Shown one piece after another: positions 26,701 to 35,787 of a stretch of DNA of 64,000 nucleotides. A program made the translations under genes and the position numbers. This stretch comes from Janthinobacterium sp. PC23-8 (lineage in GTDB: Bacteria; Pseudomonadota; Gammaproteobacteria; Burkholderiales; Burkholderiaceae_D), in assembly GCF_002250505.1 (NCBI RefSeq), contig NZ_NJGY01000001.1, positions 3,349,230-3,413,229 of the forward strand, read 5' to 3'. How positions within the stretch are numbered: the first letter of the stretch is position 1; each line of letters begins with the position of its first letter. Under the pieces are notes generated by a model. The model did not search any database, was not told the DNA's origin, and saw only the letters and a program-made list of their open reading frames with translations.

Positions 26701-27255
26701 TCAGCCGCGCGCGCGGTCGTGCCGCCACAGCACATCGTTGCCGCCGGCAAAGCGGTTGAGCACGCGCGAGAGCACGAACAGCAGGTCCGACAGCCGGTTC
26801 ACATACTGGCGCGGGTGTTCATGGATGGTTTCCTTGCCCGCCAGCGCGACGATGCTGCGCTCGGCGCGCCGGCACACGGTGCGGCACACATGGGCCAGCG
26901 AGGCGGCGCGCGAGCCGGCCGGCAAAATGAATTCGGCCAGCGCGGGCAGTTCGGCATTGTATTTGGCCAGCAAGTCGTCGAGGCGCAGCACATGCTCTTC
27001 CTTGATCAGCTGGTAGCCGGGGATGCACAGTTCGCCGCCGAGATCGAACAGGTCATGCTGGATGGCCACCAGTTCCTCGCGCAGGGCGTCGGGCATGGCT
27101 TCGCACAGCAGCACGCCGAGGTTGGAATTGAGTTCATCGACGTCGCCCATGGCGTGGATGCGCGCGCTGTCCTTGCTGGTGCGGCTGCCGTCGCCCAGGC
27201 CCGTGCTGCCATTGTCGCCCGTACGCGTGGCGATTTTCGAAAGTCGCTTGCCCAT
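26701..27255 (-). CDS. Cob(I)yrinic acid a,c-diamide / cob(I)alamin adenosyltransferase, PduO type
   Basis: A helical-bundle enzyme of 184 residues that adenosylates cob(I)alamin with ATP. The N-terminal ATP motif TRTGDNGSTGLGDGSR and the C-terminal RRAERSIVAL and YVNRLSDLLFVLSR motifs are diagnostic. I start at the ATG at 27255 (MGKRLSKIA), preceded by AGGA; the frame is open 11 codons further. It is divergent from the glycolate oxidase operon. Confidence 0.95.
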   Translation of the reverse strand: MGKRLSKIATRTGDNGSTGLGDGSRTSKDSARIHAMGDVDELNSNLGVLLCEAMPDALREELVAIQHDLFDLGGELCIPGYQLIKEEHVLRLDDLLAKYNAELPALAEFILPAGSRAASLAHVCRTVCRRAERSIVALAGKETIHEHPRQYVNRLSDLLFVLSRVLNRFAGGNDVLWRHDRARG

Positions 27256-27338
27256 GTCTGATCCTGTTGTGTGTGGAAGGGGCAGCATACGACACTGAGC
27301 GCCTTCTTGCCGGAAACTTGACGCCCGGGGCGACGAAA

Positions 27339-27360
27339 AACCGGCGGTGCCCGCCGGTTT
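27339..27360. terminator. Strong hairpin in the region between pduO-type gene and glcD
   Basis: AACCGGCGG pairs with CCGCCGGTT around TGC. The left flank AAAAA gives a T-run on the minus strand. It sits upstream of both divergent genes, 45 nt before the glcD start, so it may insulate them or affect the glcD leader rather than end a gene. Confidence 0.45.
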
Positions 27361-27404
27361 GTGCTTACAATCAGGGCAATGCCATGCCTGCCCGGAACCA
27401 TTAC

Positions 27405-28901
27405 ATGCACACTGCCGTCACCGAAGCTTCACCTGGATTTGCCGTCGCCCGCCAGCAGGCGGTAGCTAGCGCCTTGCACGCCGTGCTGCCGCCGCGCTGC
27501 GTGCTGTCGGACGCGGAAGATACGCGCCCCTACGAATGCGACGGCCTGGCCGCCTACCGCCAGTTGCCGATGATCGTTACCCTGCCCGACACGGAGCAGC
27601 AAGTGCTGGCCATCCTGCGCGTGTGCCGGGAAATGCAGGTGCCCATCGTGCCGCGCGGCGCCGGCACCGGCTTGTCGGGCGGCGCCTTGCCGATCGCCGA
27701 TGGCGTGGTGCTGTCGACGGCGCGCCTGAACCGCATCGTGCGCCTCGACCCCTATGCGCGCATCGCCGTGGTGCAGCCCGGCGTGCGCAACCTGGCCATT
27801 TCCGAGGCGGCGGCGCAGCATGCGCTGTACTACGCGCCCGATCCGTCCTCGCAGATCGCCTGCACCATCGGCGGCAACGTGGCGGAAAATTCGGGCGGCG
27901 TGCATTGCCTGAAATACGGCCTGACGGTGCACAATGTGCTGCGCGTGCGGGTGGCCACGTTAGACGGCGAGATCCTCGAACTCGGTGGCGAGGCGCTCGA
28001 TTCGCCCGGCCTGGACCTGCTGGCCGTCTTCATCGGCTCCGAAGGCATGCTCGGCATCGTCACCGAAGTAACGGTGAAACTGATCCCGAAACCGGCCACC
28101 GCGCGCGTCATCATGGCCTCGTTCGGCGACGTGGTCACGGGTGGCAATGCGGTGGCCAATGTGCTCGCCGCCGGCATTATTCCGGCCGGCCTGGAAATGA
28201 TGGATCAAACCTCGTCGCGCATGGTCGAGCCGTTCGTGAAAGCCGGCTACGACATCGATGCGGCCGCCATCCTGTTGTGCGAGGCCGATGGCACGCATGA
28301 AGAGGTGGAAGAGGAAATCGCGCGCATGACGGCGGTACTGGAAGGCGCGGGCGCCAGCGCGATTGCCGTCTCGCAGACGGAAGCCGAGCGCATGAAATTC
28401 TGGTCCGGGCGCAAGAATGCGTTTCCCGCCGCCGGGCGCATCTCGCCCGATTACTACTGCATGGACGGCACCATCCCGCGCAAGAAGCTGGCCGAAGTGT
28501 TGACCGGCATCGCCGCCATGGAAACCACGCATGGCCTGCGCTGCGCCAATGTGTTCCATGCCGGTGACGGCAATCTGCATCCGCTGATTTTATTTGATGC
28601 CAACCAGCCCGGCCAATTCGAGCGCGCCGAAGCGTTTGGCGCCGATATCCTGGCCCTGTGCGTGGCCGTCGGCGGCACCATCACGGGCGAACACGGGGTG
28701 GGCATGGAAAAGATCAACTCCATGTGCGTGCAATTTACACGCGCCGAACTGGACGCCTTTTTTGCCGTCAAGCGGGCCTTCGACCCGCACGGCCTGCTCA
28801 ACCCGGACAAGGCGATTCCTACCCTGAACCGCTGCGCCGAATTTGGCAAGATGCATGTGACGGCCGGCCGGCTGCCATTTGCCAACCTGCCACGTTTTTA
28901 G
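27405..28901 (+). CDS. glcD: Glycolate oxidase subunit GlcD (FAD-linked)
   Basis: FAD-binding (PCMH type) catalytic subunit of about 498 residues that oxidises glycolate to glyoxylate. The FAD motif PRGAGTGLSGGALP and GGNVAENSGG are intact. The C-terminal substrate region has NVFHAGDGNLHP and GEHGVGMEK. I use the ATG at 27405 (MHTAVTEASPG); ATG 27384 is an alternative. It is followed 17 nt later by glcE and then glcF, the classical three-subunit enzyme. Confidence 0.95.
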   Translation: MHTAVTEASPGFAVARQQAVASALHAVLPPRCVLSDAEDTRPYECDGLAAYRQLPMIVTLPDTEQQVLAILRVCREMQVPIVPRGAGTGLSGGALPIADGVVLSTARLNRIVRLDPYARIAVVQPGVRNLAISEAAAQHALYYAPDPSSQIACTIGGNVAENSGGVHCLKYGLTVHNVLRVRVATLDGEILELGGEALDSPGLDLLAVFIGSEGMLGIVTEVTVKLIPKPATARVIMASFGDVVTGGNAVANVLAAGIIPAGLEMMDQTSSRMVEPFVKAGYDIDAAAILLCEADGTHEEVEEEIARMTAVLEGAGASAIAVSQTEAERMKFWSGRKNAFPAAGRISPDYYCMDGTIPRKKLAEVLTGIAAMETTHGLRCANVFHAGDGNLHPLILFDANQPGQFERAEAFGADILALCVAVGGTITGEHGVGMEKINSMCVQFTRAELDAFFAVKRAFDPHGLLNPDKAIPTLNRCAEFGKMHVTAGRLPFANLPRF

Positions 28902-28918
28902 TCAAACCGGAGACCCTT

Positions 28919-29989
28919 TTGCAAGCGATAGCGGAACAATTCAGACAGGCCATCGTGGCCGCCAGCGCGGCGGGCACGCCCTTGCGCCTGCGCGGCGGCG
29001 GCAGCAAGGACTGGTACGGCCAGCAACCGGCCGGCGAGGTGCTCGACACGCGACAGTACACCGGCATCATCGACTATGAGCCGACGGAACTGGTTATCAC
29101 GGCGCGCTGCGGCACGCCGCTGGCGCAGATCGAAGCGGCGCTGGCCGCGCGCAACCAGATGCTGGCGTTCGAGCCGCCGCACTTCGGCCCAGGCGCCACG
29201 GTGGGCGGCACGGTGGCCTGCGCCTTGTCCGGGCCGCGCCGCGCCAGCGCCGGCGCGGTGCGCGACTTCGTGCTGGGCGCCGTGCTGATGGATGGCAAAG
29301 GTGAACGCCTGGTGTTTGGCGGGCAGGTAATGAAAAACGTGGCCGGCTATGATGTGTCGCGCCTGCTGGCCGGTTCCCTCGGCACCCTCGGACTGATCCT
29401 GGAAGTGTCGCTGAAAGTACTGCCCTTGCCGCTGCGCGAGGCAAGCCTGCGGTTTGACTGTGCCGAGATTGCCGCGCTGCGCATGATGAATGAGTGGGGC
29501 GGCCAGCCCTTGCCGATCTCGGCCAGTTGCTGGCATGACGGCGTGCTGACGCTGCGCCTGTCGGGCGCCGAAGCGGCCGTGACGGCGGCGCAGCAGCGGC
29601 TGGGAGGCGAGGCAGTCGCTGCCCAAGACGCGGCGGCTTTCTGGAGCGCGCTGCGCGAGCAGACGCATGACTTTTTTGGTGGTGCCGGCAGCTTGTGGCG
29701 GCTCTCTTTGCCACCGCACGCCAGTGCCGTGGTGCTGAAAGGGCGGCAACTGATCGAGTGGGGCGGTGCGCAGCGCTGGCTGAAAATCGAGGGCGACGCC
29801 ATGGCTGCCGGCGCCCAGCGCATCCGCCAGAGTGTGGCGGCGGCCGGCGGCCACGCCACCCTGTTTCGCGGCGGCGACAAGACGGTGGGCGTGTTCCATC
29901 CGCTGGCGCCGGCCGTGGCGGCGATCCACCAGCGCCTGGCGCACAGTTTTGATCCGGCCGGCATCTTCAATCCGCATCGTATGTACTGA
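28919..29989 (+). CDS. glcE: Glycolate oxidase subunit GlcE (FAD-binding)
   Basis: Second FAD_binding_4 subunit of 356 residues. It has LRLRGGGSKDWYG, the FAD-loop GPGATVGGTVACALSGP and VMKNVAGYDVSRLLAGSLG. The best start is a TTG at 28919 with GGAGA five bases upstream, shortly after the glcD stop. The frame runs open inside glcD, but that part has no homologous sense. Confidence 0.92.
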   Translation: MQAIAEQFRQAIVAASAAGTPLRLRGGGSKDWYGQQPAGEVLDTRQYTGIIDYEPTELVITARCGTPLAQIEAALAARNQMLAFEPPHFGPGATVGGTVACALSGPRRASAGAVRDFVLGAVLMDGKGERLVFGGQVMKNVAGYDVSRLLAGSLGTLGLILEVSLKVLPLPLREASLRFDCAEIAALRMMNEWGGQPLPISASCWHDGVLTLRLSGAEAAVTAAQQRLGGEAVAAQDAAAFWSALREQTHDFFGGAGSLWRLSLPPHASAVVLKGRQLIEWGGAQRWLKIEGDAMAAGAQRIRQSVAAAGGHATLFRGGDKTVGVFHPLAPAVAAIHQRLAHSFDPAGIFNPHRMY

Positions 29990-30004
29990 CTATATTGAGA
30001 CGCC

Positions 30005-31231
30005 ATGCAAACCAATCTTGCCGACTTTATCAAGGGTACGCCAGCCGGCGACGAGGCCGAAGCCATACTGCGCGCCTGCGTGCATTGCGGCTTTTGCACC
30101 GCCACTTGCCCCACTTATCAACTGCTCGGTGACGAGCTCGATGGCCCGCGCGGACGCATCTACCTGATCAAGCAGGTTCTGGAGGGCGCGCCCGTGACGG
30201 CCAAGACGCAAACCCACCTGGACCGCTGCCTGACCTGCCGCAATTGCGAGTCGACCTGTCCGTCGGGCGTGCAGTATGGGCGCCTGGTCGATATTGGCCG
30301 CCATGTCGTCGAGCAGCGCGTGCAACGCCCCTTGCGTGAACGCGCCTTGCGTTTTGCCCTGAAGGAAGCGCTGCCGCGCCGCTGGCTGTTTACGCCGCTC
30401 TACAAGGCCGGCCAGGCGCTGCGCCCGCTGCTGGCCAAGGGCCTGCAGGACAAATTGCGGCCAGCGGCAAAGCCCGGCCTCTGGCCGGCGCGCTCCCATC
30501 AGCGGACCATGCTGGTGCTGGACGGCTGCGTGCAGCCGGCCATGTCGCCCAATATCAACGCGGCCACCGCGCGCGTGCTGGATGCCCTCGGCGTGCAGCT
30601 GATCAATGTAGCCAAAGCCGGCTGTTGCGGCGCGCTGCGCCATCACCTGAACGACCAGGAAGCGGCGCTGGACGACATGCGCCGCAATATCGACGCCTGG
30701 TGGCCGTATGTGGAAACGGCCGAAGCGATCATCATGACGGCCTCGGGCTGCGGCGCCACCGTCAAGGAGTACGGCCATTTGCTGGCGCACGATGCGCGTT
30801 ATGCCGTCAAGGCACGGCGCATTGCCGAGCTGGCGCGCGACCTGTGCGAGATATTGCCGGCCTTCGAGACGGAACTGGCGGCGCTGGTGCACGGGCGCAT
30901 CACCGAGCGCGTGGTCTACCACCCGCCGTGCACCCTGCAGCATGGCCAGCAAATACGGGGCCGGGTGGAGCAGGTGCTGCGCGCCGTCGGCGTCGATGTG
31001 CGCCTGTGCGCCGACAGCCATCTGTGCTGTGGCTCGGCCGGCACCTATTCCATCTTGCAGCCGGCGCTGTCGCAGCAATTGCGCGACAACAAGGTGGCGC
31101 AGCTGGAAGCGTGCGCGCCGGACGTGATCGTGTCGGCCAATATCGGCTGTCTCAGCCAGTTGCAGTCTGCTACCCAGGTGCCGGTGCGGCACTGGATCGA
31201 GCTGATCGATACGGCGCTGGGCCAGGCTTAA
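30005..31231 (+). CDS. glcF: Glycolate oxidase iron-sulfur subunit GlcF
   Basis: Electron-transfer subunit of 408 residues. Two [4Fe-4S] motifs occur near the N-terminus (CVHCGFCTATCP and CLTCRNCESTCP). Two CCG domains follow (AGCCGALRHHL and CCGSAGTYS). It passes electrons from GlcDE to the quinone pool at the membrane. It ends three bases before the stop of the convergent GGDEF-EAL gene, with no terminator between. Confidence 0.95.
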   Translation: MQTNLADFIKGTPAGDEAEAILRACVHCGFCTATCPTYQLLGDELDGPRGRIYLIKQVLEGAPVTAKTQTHLDRCLTCRNCESTCPSGVQYGRLVDIGRHVVEQRVQRPLRERALRFALKEALPRRWLFTPLYKAGQALRPLLAKGLQDKLRPAAKPGLWPARSHQRTMLVLDGCVQPAMSPNINAATARVLDALGVQLINVAKAGCCGALRHHLNDQEAALDDMRRNIDAWWPYVETAEAIIMTASGCGATVKEYGHLLAHDARYAVKARRIAELARDLCEILPAFETELAALVHGRITERVVYHPPCTLQHGQQIRGRVEQVLRAVGVDVRLCADSHLCCGSAGTYSILQPALSQQLRDNKVAQLEACAPDVIVSANIGCLSQLQSATQVPVRHWIELIDTALGQA

Positions 31232-31234
31232 TCC

Positions 31235-33373
31235 TTAAATCTGGTCTTCCGTATAGCGCGCGGCGCGCCATTGCGGCGGCGCGACAAAGTTGTCGGCCCA
31301 GCCCATCACGGCATCGGCCGGCATTGGGCGGGCGATGACATAGCCTTGCGCCAGGTCGCAGCCCAGCTCGATCAGGCGCTCGCCGTGGGCGATGCTCTCG
31401 ACGCCTTCGGCGATCACCGTCAGATGGAAGGAGCGGGCCAGGCCGATCACGGCGCGCACCAGGTGCAGGTCGTCGCGGTCGTTGAGCATATTGTGCACGA
31501 AGCTCTGGTCGATCTTGATGATGTTGGCCGGCAGGCGCTTCAGGTAGGACATCGAGGAGTAACCGGTACCGAAATCATCGAGCGCAAACGTGATGCCCAG
31601 CGCCTGGCAGGCGCGGATAATGCGGCGCACGTGTTCGACGTCGTGCAGGGCGGAAGATTCGAGGATTTCGATTTCCAGCATGCTGGCGCGCACGCCGGGA
31701 AATTCGCCGAGGATGGTTTTCAGGCGCAGCACGAAATCGGGCTGCTGGAAATGGCGCGCCGCGATATTGACGCTGACGACCCACTGCCGGCCGGCTGCGC
31801 TCCAGCGCTGCATCTGCCACAAGGCCTGGCGCAGCACCCATTCGCCGATGTCGATGATCAGGTCGGTTTGTTCCACCAGCGGCAAGAAATGCGCCGGCGC
31901 CAGCAGGCCGCGCTGCCCATGCTGCCAGCGCAGCAGCGCTTCCATGCCGACCACGGCGCCAGTGCGCATATTGACCTTGGGCTGGTAGTGCAGGCGCATT
32001 TCGCCGTTGATCAGCGCGTGGCGTACTTCGGTGCGCTGGTTGTGGTGGGTGCGCACCTCCTCGTCGAGATGGCTGTCGAAAAAGTGATACTGGTTGCGCC
32101 CCGTCAGCTTGGCCTGGTAGACGGCGTGGTCGGCGTGGCGCAGCAGGCTTTCCGCATTCAGATCCTTGCCTGCATACACGGCGATGCCGGCGCTGGCCGT
32201 CAGGTGCACGGCTTGCTGGTCGCACTGGTAGGGCAGGCTCAGCTCGCGCATCAGCTGCAGCAACTGCACTTCGATGTCCTCCACGCTGGCCTGGCCGCAC
32301 AGCAGCAGCACGAATTCGTCGCCACCGAGGCGGGCCGCATAGTGCGCCTTGCCGCTGAACGCGTGCAGGCGGCCGGCCACCTGCTTGAGCAGGTCGTCGC
32401 CCGCTTCCGCGCCGTAGCGGTCGTTGATGGCCTGGAAATGGTCGAGATCGAACAGGCACACGGCCATCAGGCGCTGGCGCTCGCGCGCCAGGAACAGCTC
32501 CTGCTCGAAGCGGGCCGCCAGCGCGGCGCGGTTGGGCAGGCCGGTCAGCACGTCATGGTAGTTTTGCCAGGACATTTTTTGCAGCACTTGCTGCATGTGC
32601 ACCGTTTCCGTCAATTGCTGGCCCAGTTGCTGCCGGCTGGCCTGCAGCGAGCTCAACATATCGCCCACGTCGCCCACCATGCCATTGAATGCGCGCGACA
32701 GGTGTTGCGCTTCCTGCGTGCCGCCGGCGGCCATGCGCACCGTGAAGTCGCCGCCGCGCAGGCGCTCGATTGCTTGCGCCAGCCGTGCCAGCAGCCTGCG
32801 GTGGGAAGCCAGAAGCAAGCCCAGCAACACGAACACAAGGGTAATGTTGACGGCGCTCAGCAGCGCTTGCAGGCGCACCGCCTGCCACACGGACAGCAGC
32901 GGCAGGTCGGGCGTGTACTGCAATTCCAGCACGCCATCGCTGCCGCCGGGCAAGGATACCTGCAGGCGGTTGTGGATCGGCGTCATGCCGACCAGCCGGC
33001 TGAACCACGCCGGCACCTGCTCGCGTGGTGCGGCGCCAGGCGGGGTCTCGGCCAGCACGTCGATGCGGCTGCCATTGCCATGCCAGACGATCGCCGCCAG
33101 GTTGCGGTTCAGCGGCAGGGCCGTGCGCAGCACTTGCTGCACGCTGGCGCCATCGCTGCGCACGGACAGCGGCAGCACGGTGTTGGCCAGGTAGAGATTG
33201 AGCTGGCGCGCCTCGCTGCGGTAGCGCGCGTCGGCCTGCGCCGTCTCGCTCGTCAGCAAGGCATGGTAGCGTACGGCGGAGACGGCCAGTATCAGCAAGA
33301 GAATGGGCAGAAACCAGCGGAAATACGTCCCCATCCGCAACCATGACGATAAAATGTTCCCGAAGACTGGCAT
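31235..33373 (-). CDS. Membrane GGDEF-EAL cyclic-di-GMP protein with HAMP domain
   Basis: A 712-residue inner-membrane signalling protein. A helix at about 18-37 is followed by a periplasmic sensor domain to about 160, a second helix at about 168-190, a HAMP linker to about 243, a GGDEF domain with intact GGDEF at 350-354, and an EAL domain with EAL at 478-480, DDFGTGYSS and EGVES. Both catalytic motifs are intact, so it could make and/or degrade c-di-GMP. No RxxD inhibitory site is seen before GGDEF. It lies on the same strand as pilU-pilT, which suggests but does not prove a link to twitching motility. Confidence 0.93.
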   Translation of the reverse strand: MPVFGNILSSWLRMGTYFRWFLPILLLILAVSAVRYHALLTSETAQADARYRSEARQLNLYLANTVLPLSVRSDGASVQQVLRTALPLNRNLAAIVWHGNGSRIDVLAETPPGAAPREQVPAWFSRLVGMTPIHNRLQVSLPGGSDGVLELQYTPDLPLLSVWQAVRLQALLSAVNITLVFVLLGLLLASHRRLLARLAQAIERLRGGDFTVRMAAGGTQEAQHLSRAFNGMVGDVGDMLSSLQASRQQLGQQLTETVHMQQVLQKMSWQNYHDVLTGLPNRAALAARFEQELFLARERQRLMAVCLFDLDHFQAINDRYGAEAGDDLLKQVAGRLHAFSGKAHYAARLGGDEFVLLLCGQASVEDIEVQLLQLMRELSLPYQCDQQAVHLTASAGIAVYAGKDLNAESLLRHADHAVYQAKLTGRNQYHFFDSHLDEEVRTHHNQRTEVRHALINGEMRLHYQPKVNMRTGAVVGMEALLRWQHGQRGLLAPAHFLPLVEQTDLIIDIGEWVLRQALWQMQRWSAAGRQWVVSVNIAARHFQQPDFVLRLKTILGEFPGVRASMLEIEILESSALHDVEHVRRIIRACQALGITFALDDFGTGYSSMSYLKRLPANIIKIDQSFVHNMLNDRDDLHLVRAVIGLARSFHLTVIAEGVESIAHGERLIELGCDLAQGYVIARPMPADAVMGWADNFVAPPQWRAARYTEDQI

Positions 33374-33529
33374 CGTTCCGTATCGATATCCGTGAATAAT
33401 TTAGCAAACATTATCACCGAATAGTGCTTCCAAGAACATGATATCGGGCGCCGGCCTTAAAAAAAATTAACCGTAAGAAATTTGCATCTTCATTGTCTTA
33501 AATATTAATGCCAATCCCAAGCTGCTTTT

Positions 33530-34666
33530 TTACAGCAGCCCCAGTGAACTGCTGCCTGTAGCGGGCTCGCGCGCATGGGCCGCTTTGCTGTTGAGTTTGA
33601 TGGACAGCCGCAAGTCATTGACGGAATCGGCATTGCGCAAGGCGTCTTCATAGCTGATCTGCTCTTCTTCGTGCAAGTCGAACAGGGCCTGGTCAAACGT
33701 CTGCATGCCCAGCTCGCGCGATTTTTTCATCAGCTCCTTGATTTCATGGACTTGTCCCTTGAAAATCAGGTCGCTCATCAAGGGCGAATTGAGCAGGATT
33801 TCCATCGCCACCTTGCGTCCGGCGCCATCCTTGCGCGGGATCAGGCGCTGCGAAATCATGCCTTTCAGGTTCAGCGACAAGTCCATCAGCAGCTGCTGGC
33901 GCCGCTCTTCGGGGAAGAAGTTGATGATGCGGTCCAGCGCCTGGTTGGCGTTATTGGCGTGCAGGGTGGCCAGGCACAGATGGCCCGTTTCGGCAAATGC
34001 GATCGCGTGGTCCATGGTTTCGCGGTCGCGGATCTCGCCGATCTGGATCACGTCGGGCGCCTGGCGCAAGGTGTTTTTCAGGGCCGTGCCCCAGTCTTCC
34101 GTATCGACGCCCACTTCGCGCTGGGTAATGATGCAGTTGCCGTGCGGATGGATGAATTCGACCGGGTCCTCGATGGTGATGATATGGCCGTGGCTGTTGG
34201 CGTTGCGGTGGCCCACCATCGCCGCCAGGGTGGTCGACTTGCCGCAGCCGGTGGCGCCCACCATGATCACCAGGCCGCGCTTGCTCATGACCACGTCCTG
34301 CAGGATGGCGGGCAGGCCCAGCTTGGCCAGTTCGGGAATCGCGGTATTGATCGTACGCAGCACCATGCCCGCCTGGCCCAGCTGCACAAAGGCCGAGACG
34401 CGAAAGCGCCCCAGGCCCTCGGGGCTGATGGCGAAGTTCGCTTCGTTGCTGGCCTCAAAGCTTTGCACCTGCTTGTCGTTCATCAGCGCGCGCACATAGC
34501 CGGCCGCCAGCGCCGCGTCGAGCGGGGTGGCGGACAGCGGCGTCAGCTTGCCGTCGAGCTTGATGGCGGGCGGAAAGCCAGCCGTGATGAACAGGTCCGA
34601 ACCGCCGCGTTCGCGCATCTGCGCCAGCAGCGCGTGGATGGCGCCGGTATGGTAGACAGTTGTCAT
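33530..34666 (-). CDS. pilU: Type IV pilus retraction ATPase PilU
   Basis: A PilT-like hexameric ATPase of 378 residues. Walker A is GATGCGKST, the Asp box IITIEDPVEF, Walker B VIQIGEIRD, and the His box HLCLATLHANN. The divergent C-terminal tail (EPATGSSSLGLL at the end) and the position just after pilT identify PilU rather than a second PilT. It starts three bases after the pilT stop. Confidence 0.93.
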   Translation of the reverse strand: MTTVYHTGAIHALLAQMRERGGSDLFITAGFPPAIKLDGKLTPLSATPLDAALAAGYVRALMNDKQVQSFEASNEANFAISPEGLGRFRVSAFVQLGQAGMVLRTINTAIPELAKLGLPAILQDVVMSKRGLVIMVGATGCGKSTTLAAMVGHRNANSHGHIITIEDPVEFIHPHGNCIITQREVGVDTEDWGTALKNTLRQAPDVIQIGEIRDRETMDHAIAFAETGHLCLATLHANNANQALDRIINFFPEERRQQLLMDLSLNLKGMISQRLIPRKDGAGRKVAMEILLNSPLMSDLIFKGQVHEIKELMKKSRELGMQTFDQALFDLHEEEQISYEDALRNADSVNDLRLSIKLNSKAAHAREPATGSSSLGLL

Positions 34667-34669
34667 GGC

Positions 34670-35713
34670 TTATCCCGGGAAGTTTTCAGGCGACTTGGCG
34701 GCCGAGCGCGCCGTCTCGGCCGAAATCGCGCCGCGCCGCACCAGATCCGTCAGGCACTGGTCCAGCGTCTGCATGCCGACATTGCTGCCGGTCTGGATCG
34801 CCGAATACATCTGCGCCACTTTCGCTTCGCGGATCAGGTTGCGGATGGCCGGCGTGGTCAGCATGATTTCATGGGCCGCCACGCGGCCGCTGCCATCCTT
34901 GGTTTTCAGCAGGTTTTGCGCGATCACCGCCTGCAGCGATTCGGACAGCATGGTGCGCACCATTTCTTTTTCCTCGGCCGGAAACACGTCGATGATGCGG
35001 TCGATGGTCTTTGCCGCCGACGAGGTGTGCAGGGTGCCGAACACCAGGTGGCCCGTTTCGGCCGCCGTCAGCGCCAGGCGGATGGTTTCCAGGTCGCGCA
35101 ATTCGCCGACCAAAATCACGTCCGGATCTTCGCGCAGGGCCGAGCGCAGCGCATTGCTGAACGAATGCGTGTGCTGGCCCACCTCGCGCTGGTTGATCAA
35201 ACACTTTTTCGGTTCATGCACGAACTCGATCGGATCCTCGATGGTGAGGATATGATGGTTCTGCCGTTCATTGACGTGGTTGACCATTGCCGCCAGCGTG
35301 GTCGACTTGCCCGAACCGGTCGGCCCCGTGACCAGCACCAGTCCGCGCGGGCGCATGGCCAGTTCGCCGAAGATGCGCGGTGCGTTGAGCTCTTCCAGGC
35401 TCAGCACTTTCGACGGAATCGTGCGCAGCACGGCCGAGGCGCCCCGTTCCTGGTTGTAGGCGTTGACGCGAAAGCGCGCCAGGCCCGGAATTTCAAACGA
35501 AAAATCGCATTCGAGCGCTTCTTCATACGCCTTGCGCTGGCCGTCGTTCATGATGTCATACACCATGGCGTGCACTTCCTTGTGCTCGAGCGCCGCCACG
35601 TTCAGGCGGCGCACGTCGCCATTGACCCGTATCATCGGCGGCAGGCCGGCGGACAGGTGCAAGTCGGAAGCCTTGTTCTTGACGGAGAAAGCGAGTAGTT
35701 CGGAAATGTCCAT
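34670..35713 (-). CDS. pilT: Type IV pilus retraction ATPase PilT
   Basis: A 347-residue retraction motor for type IV pili. It has Walker A GPTGSGKST, Asp box ILTIEDPIEFVH, Walker B VILVGELRD, His box HLVFGTLHTSSA and the AIRNLIREAKV motif needed for retraction. It is divergent from yggS, with 74 bp between. A TATAAT at 35715-35720 on the plus strand could serve yggS. Confidence 0.95.
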   Translation of the reverse strand: MDISELLAFSVKNKASDLHLSAGLPPMIRVNGDVRRLNVAALEHKEVHAMVYDIMNDGQRKAYEEALECDFSFEIPGLARFRVNAYNQERGASAVLRTIPSKVLSLEELNAPRIFGELAMRPRGLVLVTGPTGSGKSTTLAAMVNHVNERQNHHILTIEDPIEFVHEPKKCLINQREVGQHTHSFSNALRSALREDPDVILVGELRDLETIRLALTAAETGHLVFGTLHTSSAAKTIDRIIDVFPAEEKEMVRTMLSESLQAVIAQNLLKTKDGSGRVAAHEIMLTTPAIRNLIREAKVAQMYSAIQTGSNVGMQTLDQCLTDLVRRGAISAETARSAAKSPENFPG

Positions 35714-35787
35714 TTATAATCCCTGTGCCTGCAATAAAGGGCGCCGCGCAGATTGCCGCGGCAACGTCCGCCCACCAGAAAATGATT

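Noticed and set aside
28658..28918. Upstream extension of glcE inside glcD
   Set aside because: It overlaps conserved GlcD sequence, and a good ribosome site with a TTG start lies at 28919.
33374..33529. Terminator for pilU in the T/A-rich stretch near 33460
   Set aside because: On the minus strand the T-run comes before the GC-rich palindrome, not after it, so it does not have terminator order.
31271..35698. Two plus-strand open frames (about 690 and 707 codons) opposite GGDEF-EAL and pilU-pilT
   Set aside because: Both lie antisense to genes with complete catalytic motifs, and their sequences are typical GC-shadow composition.
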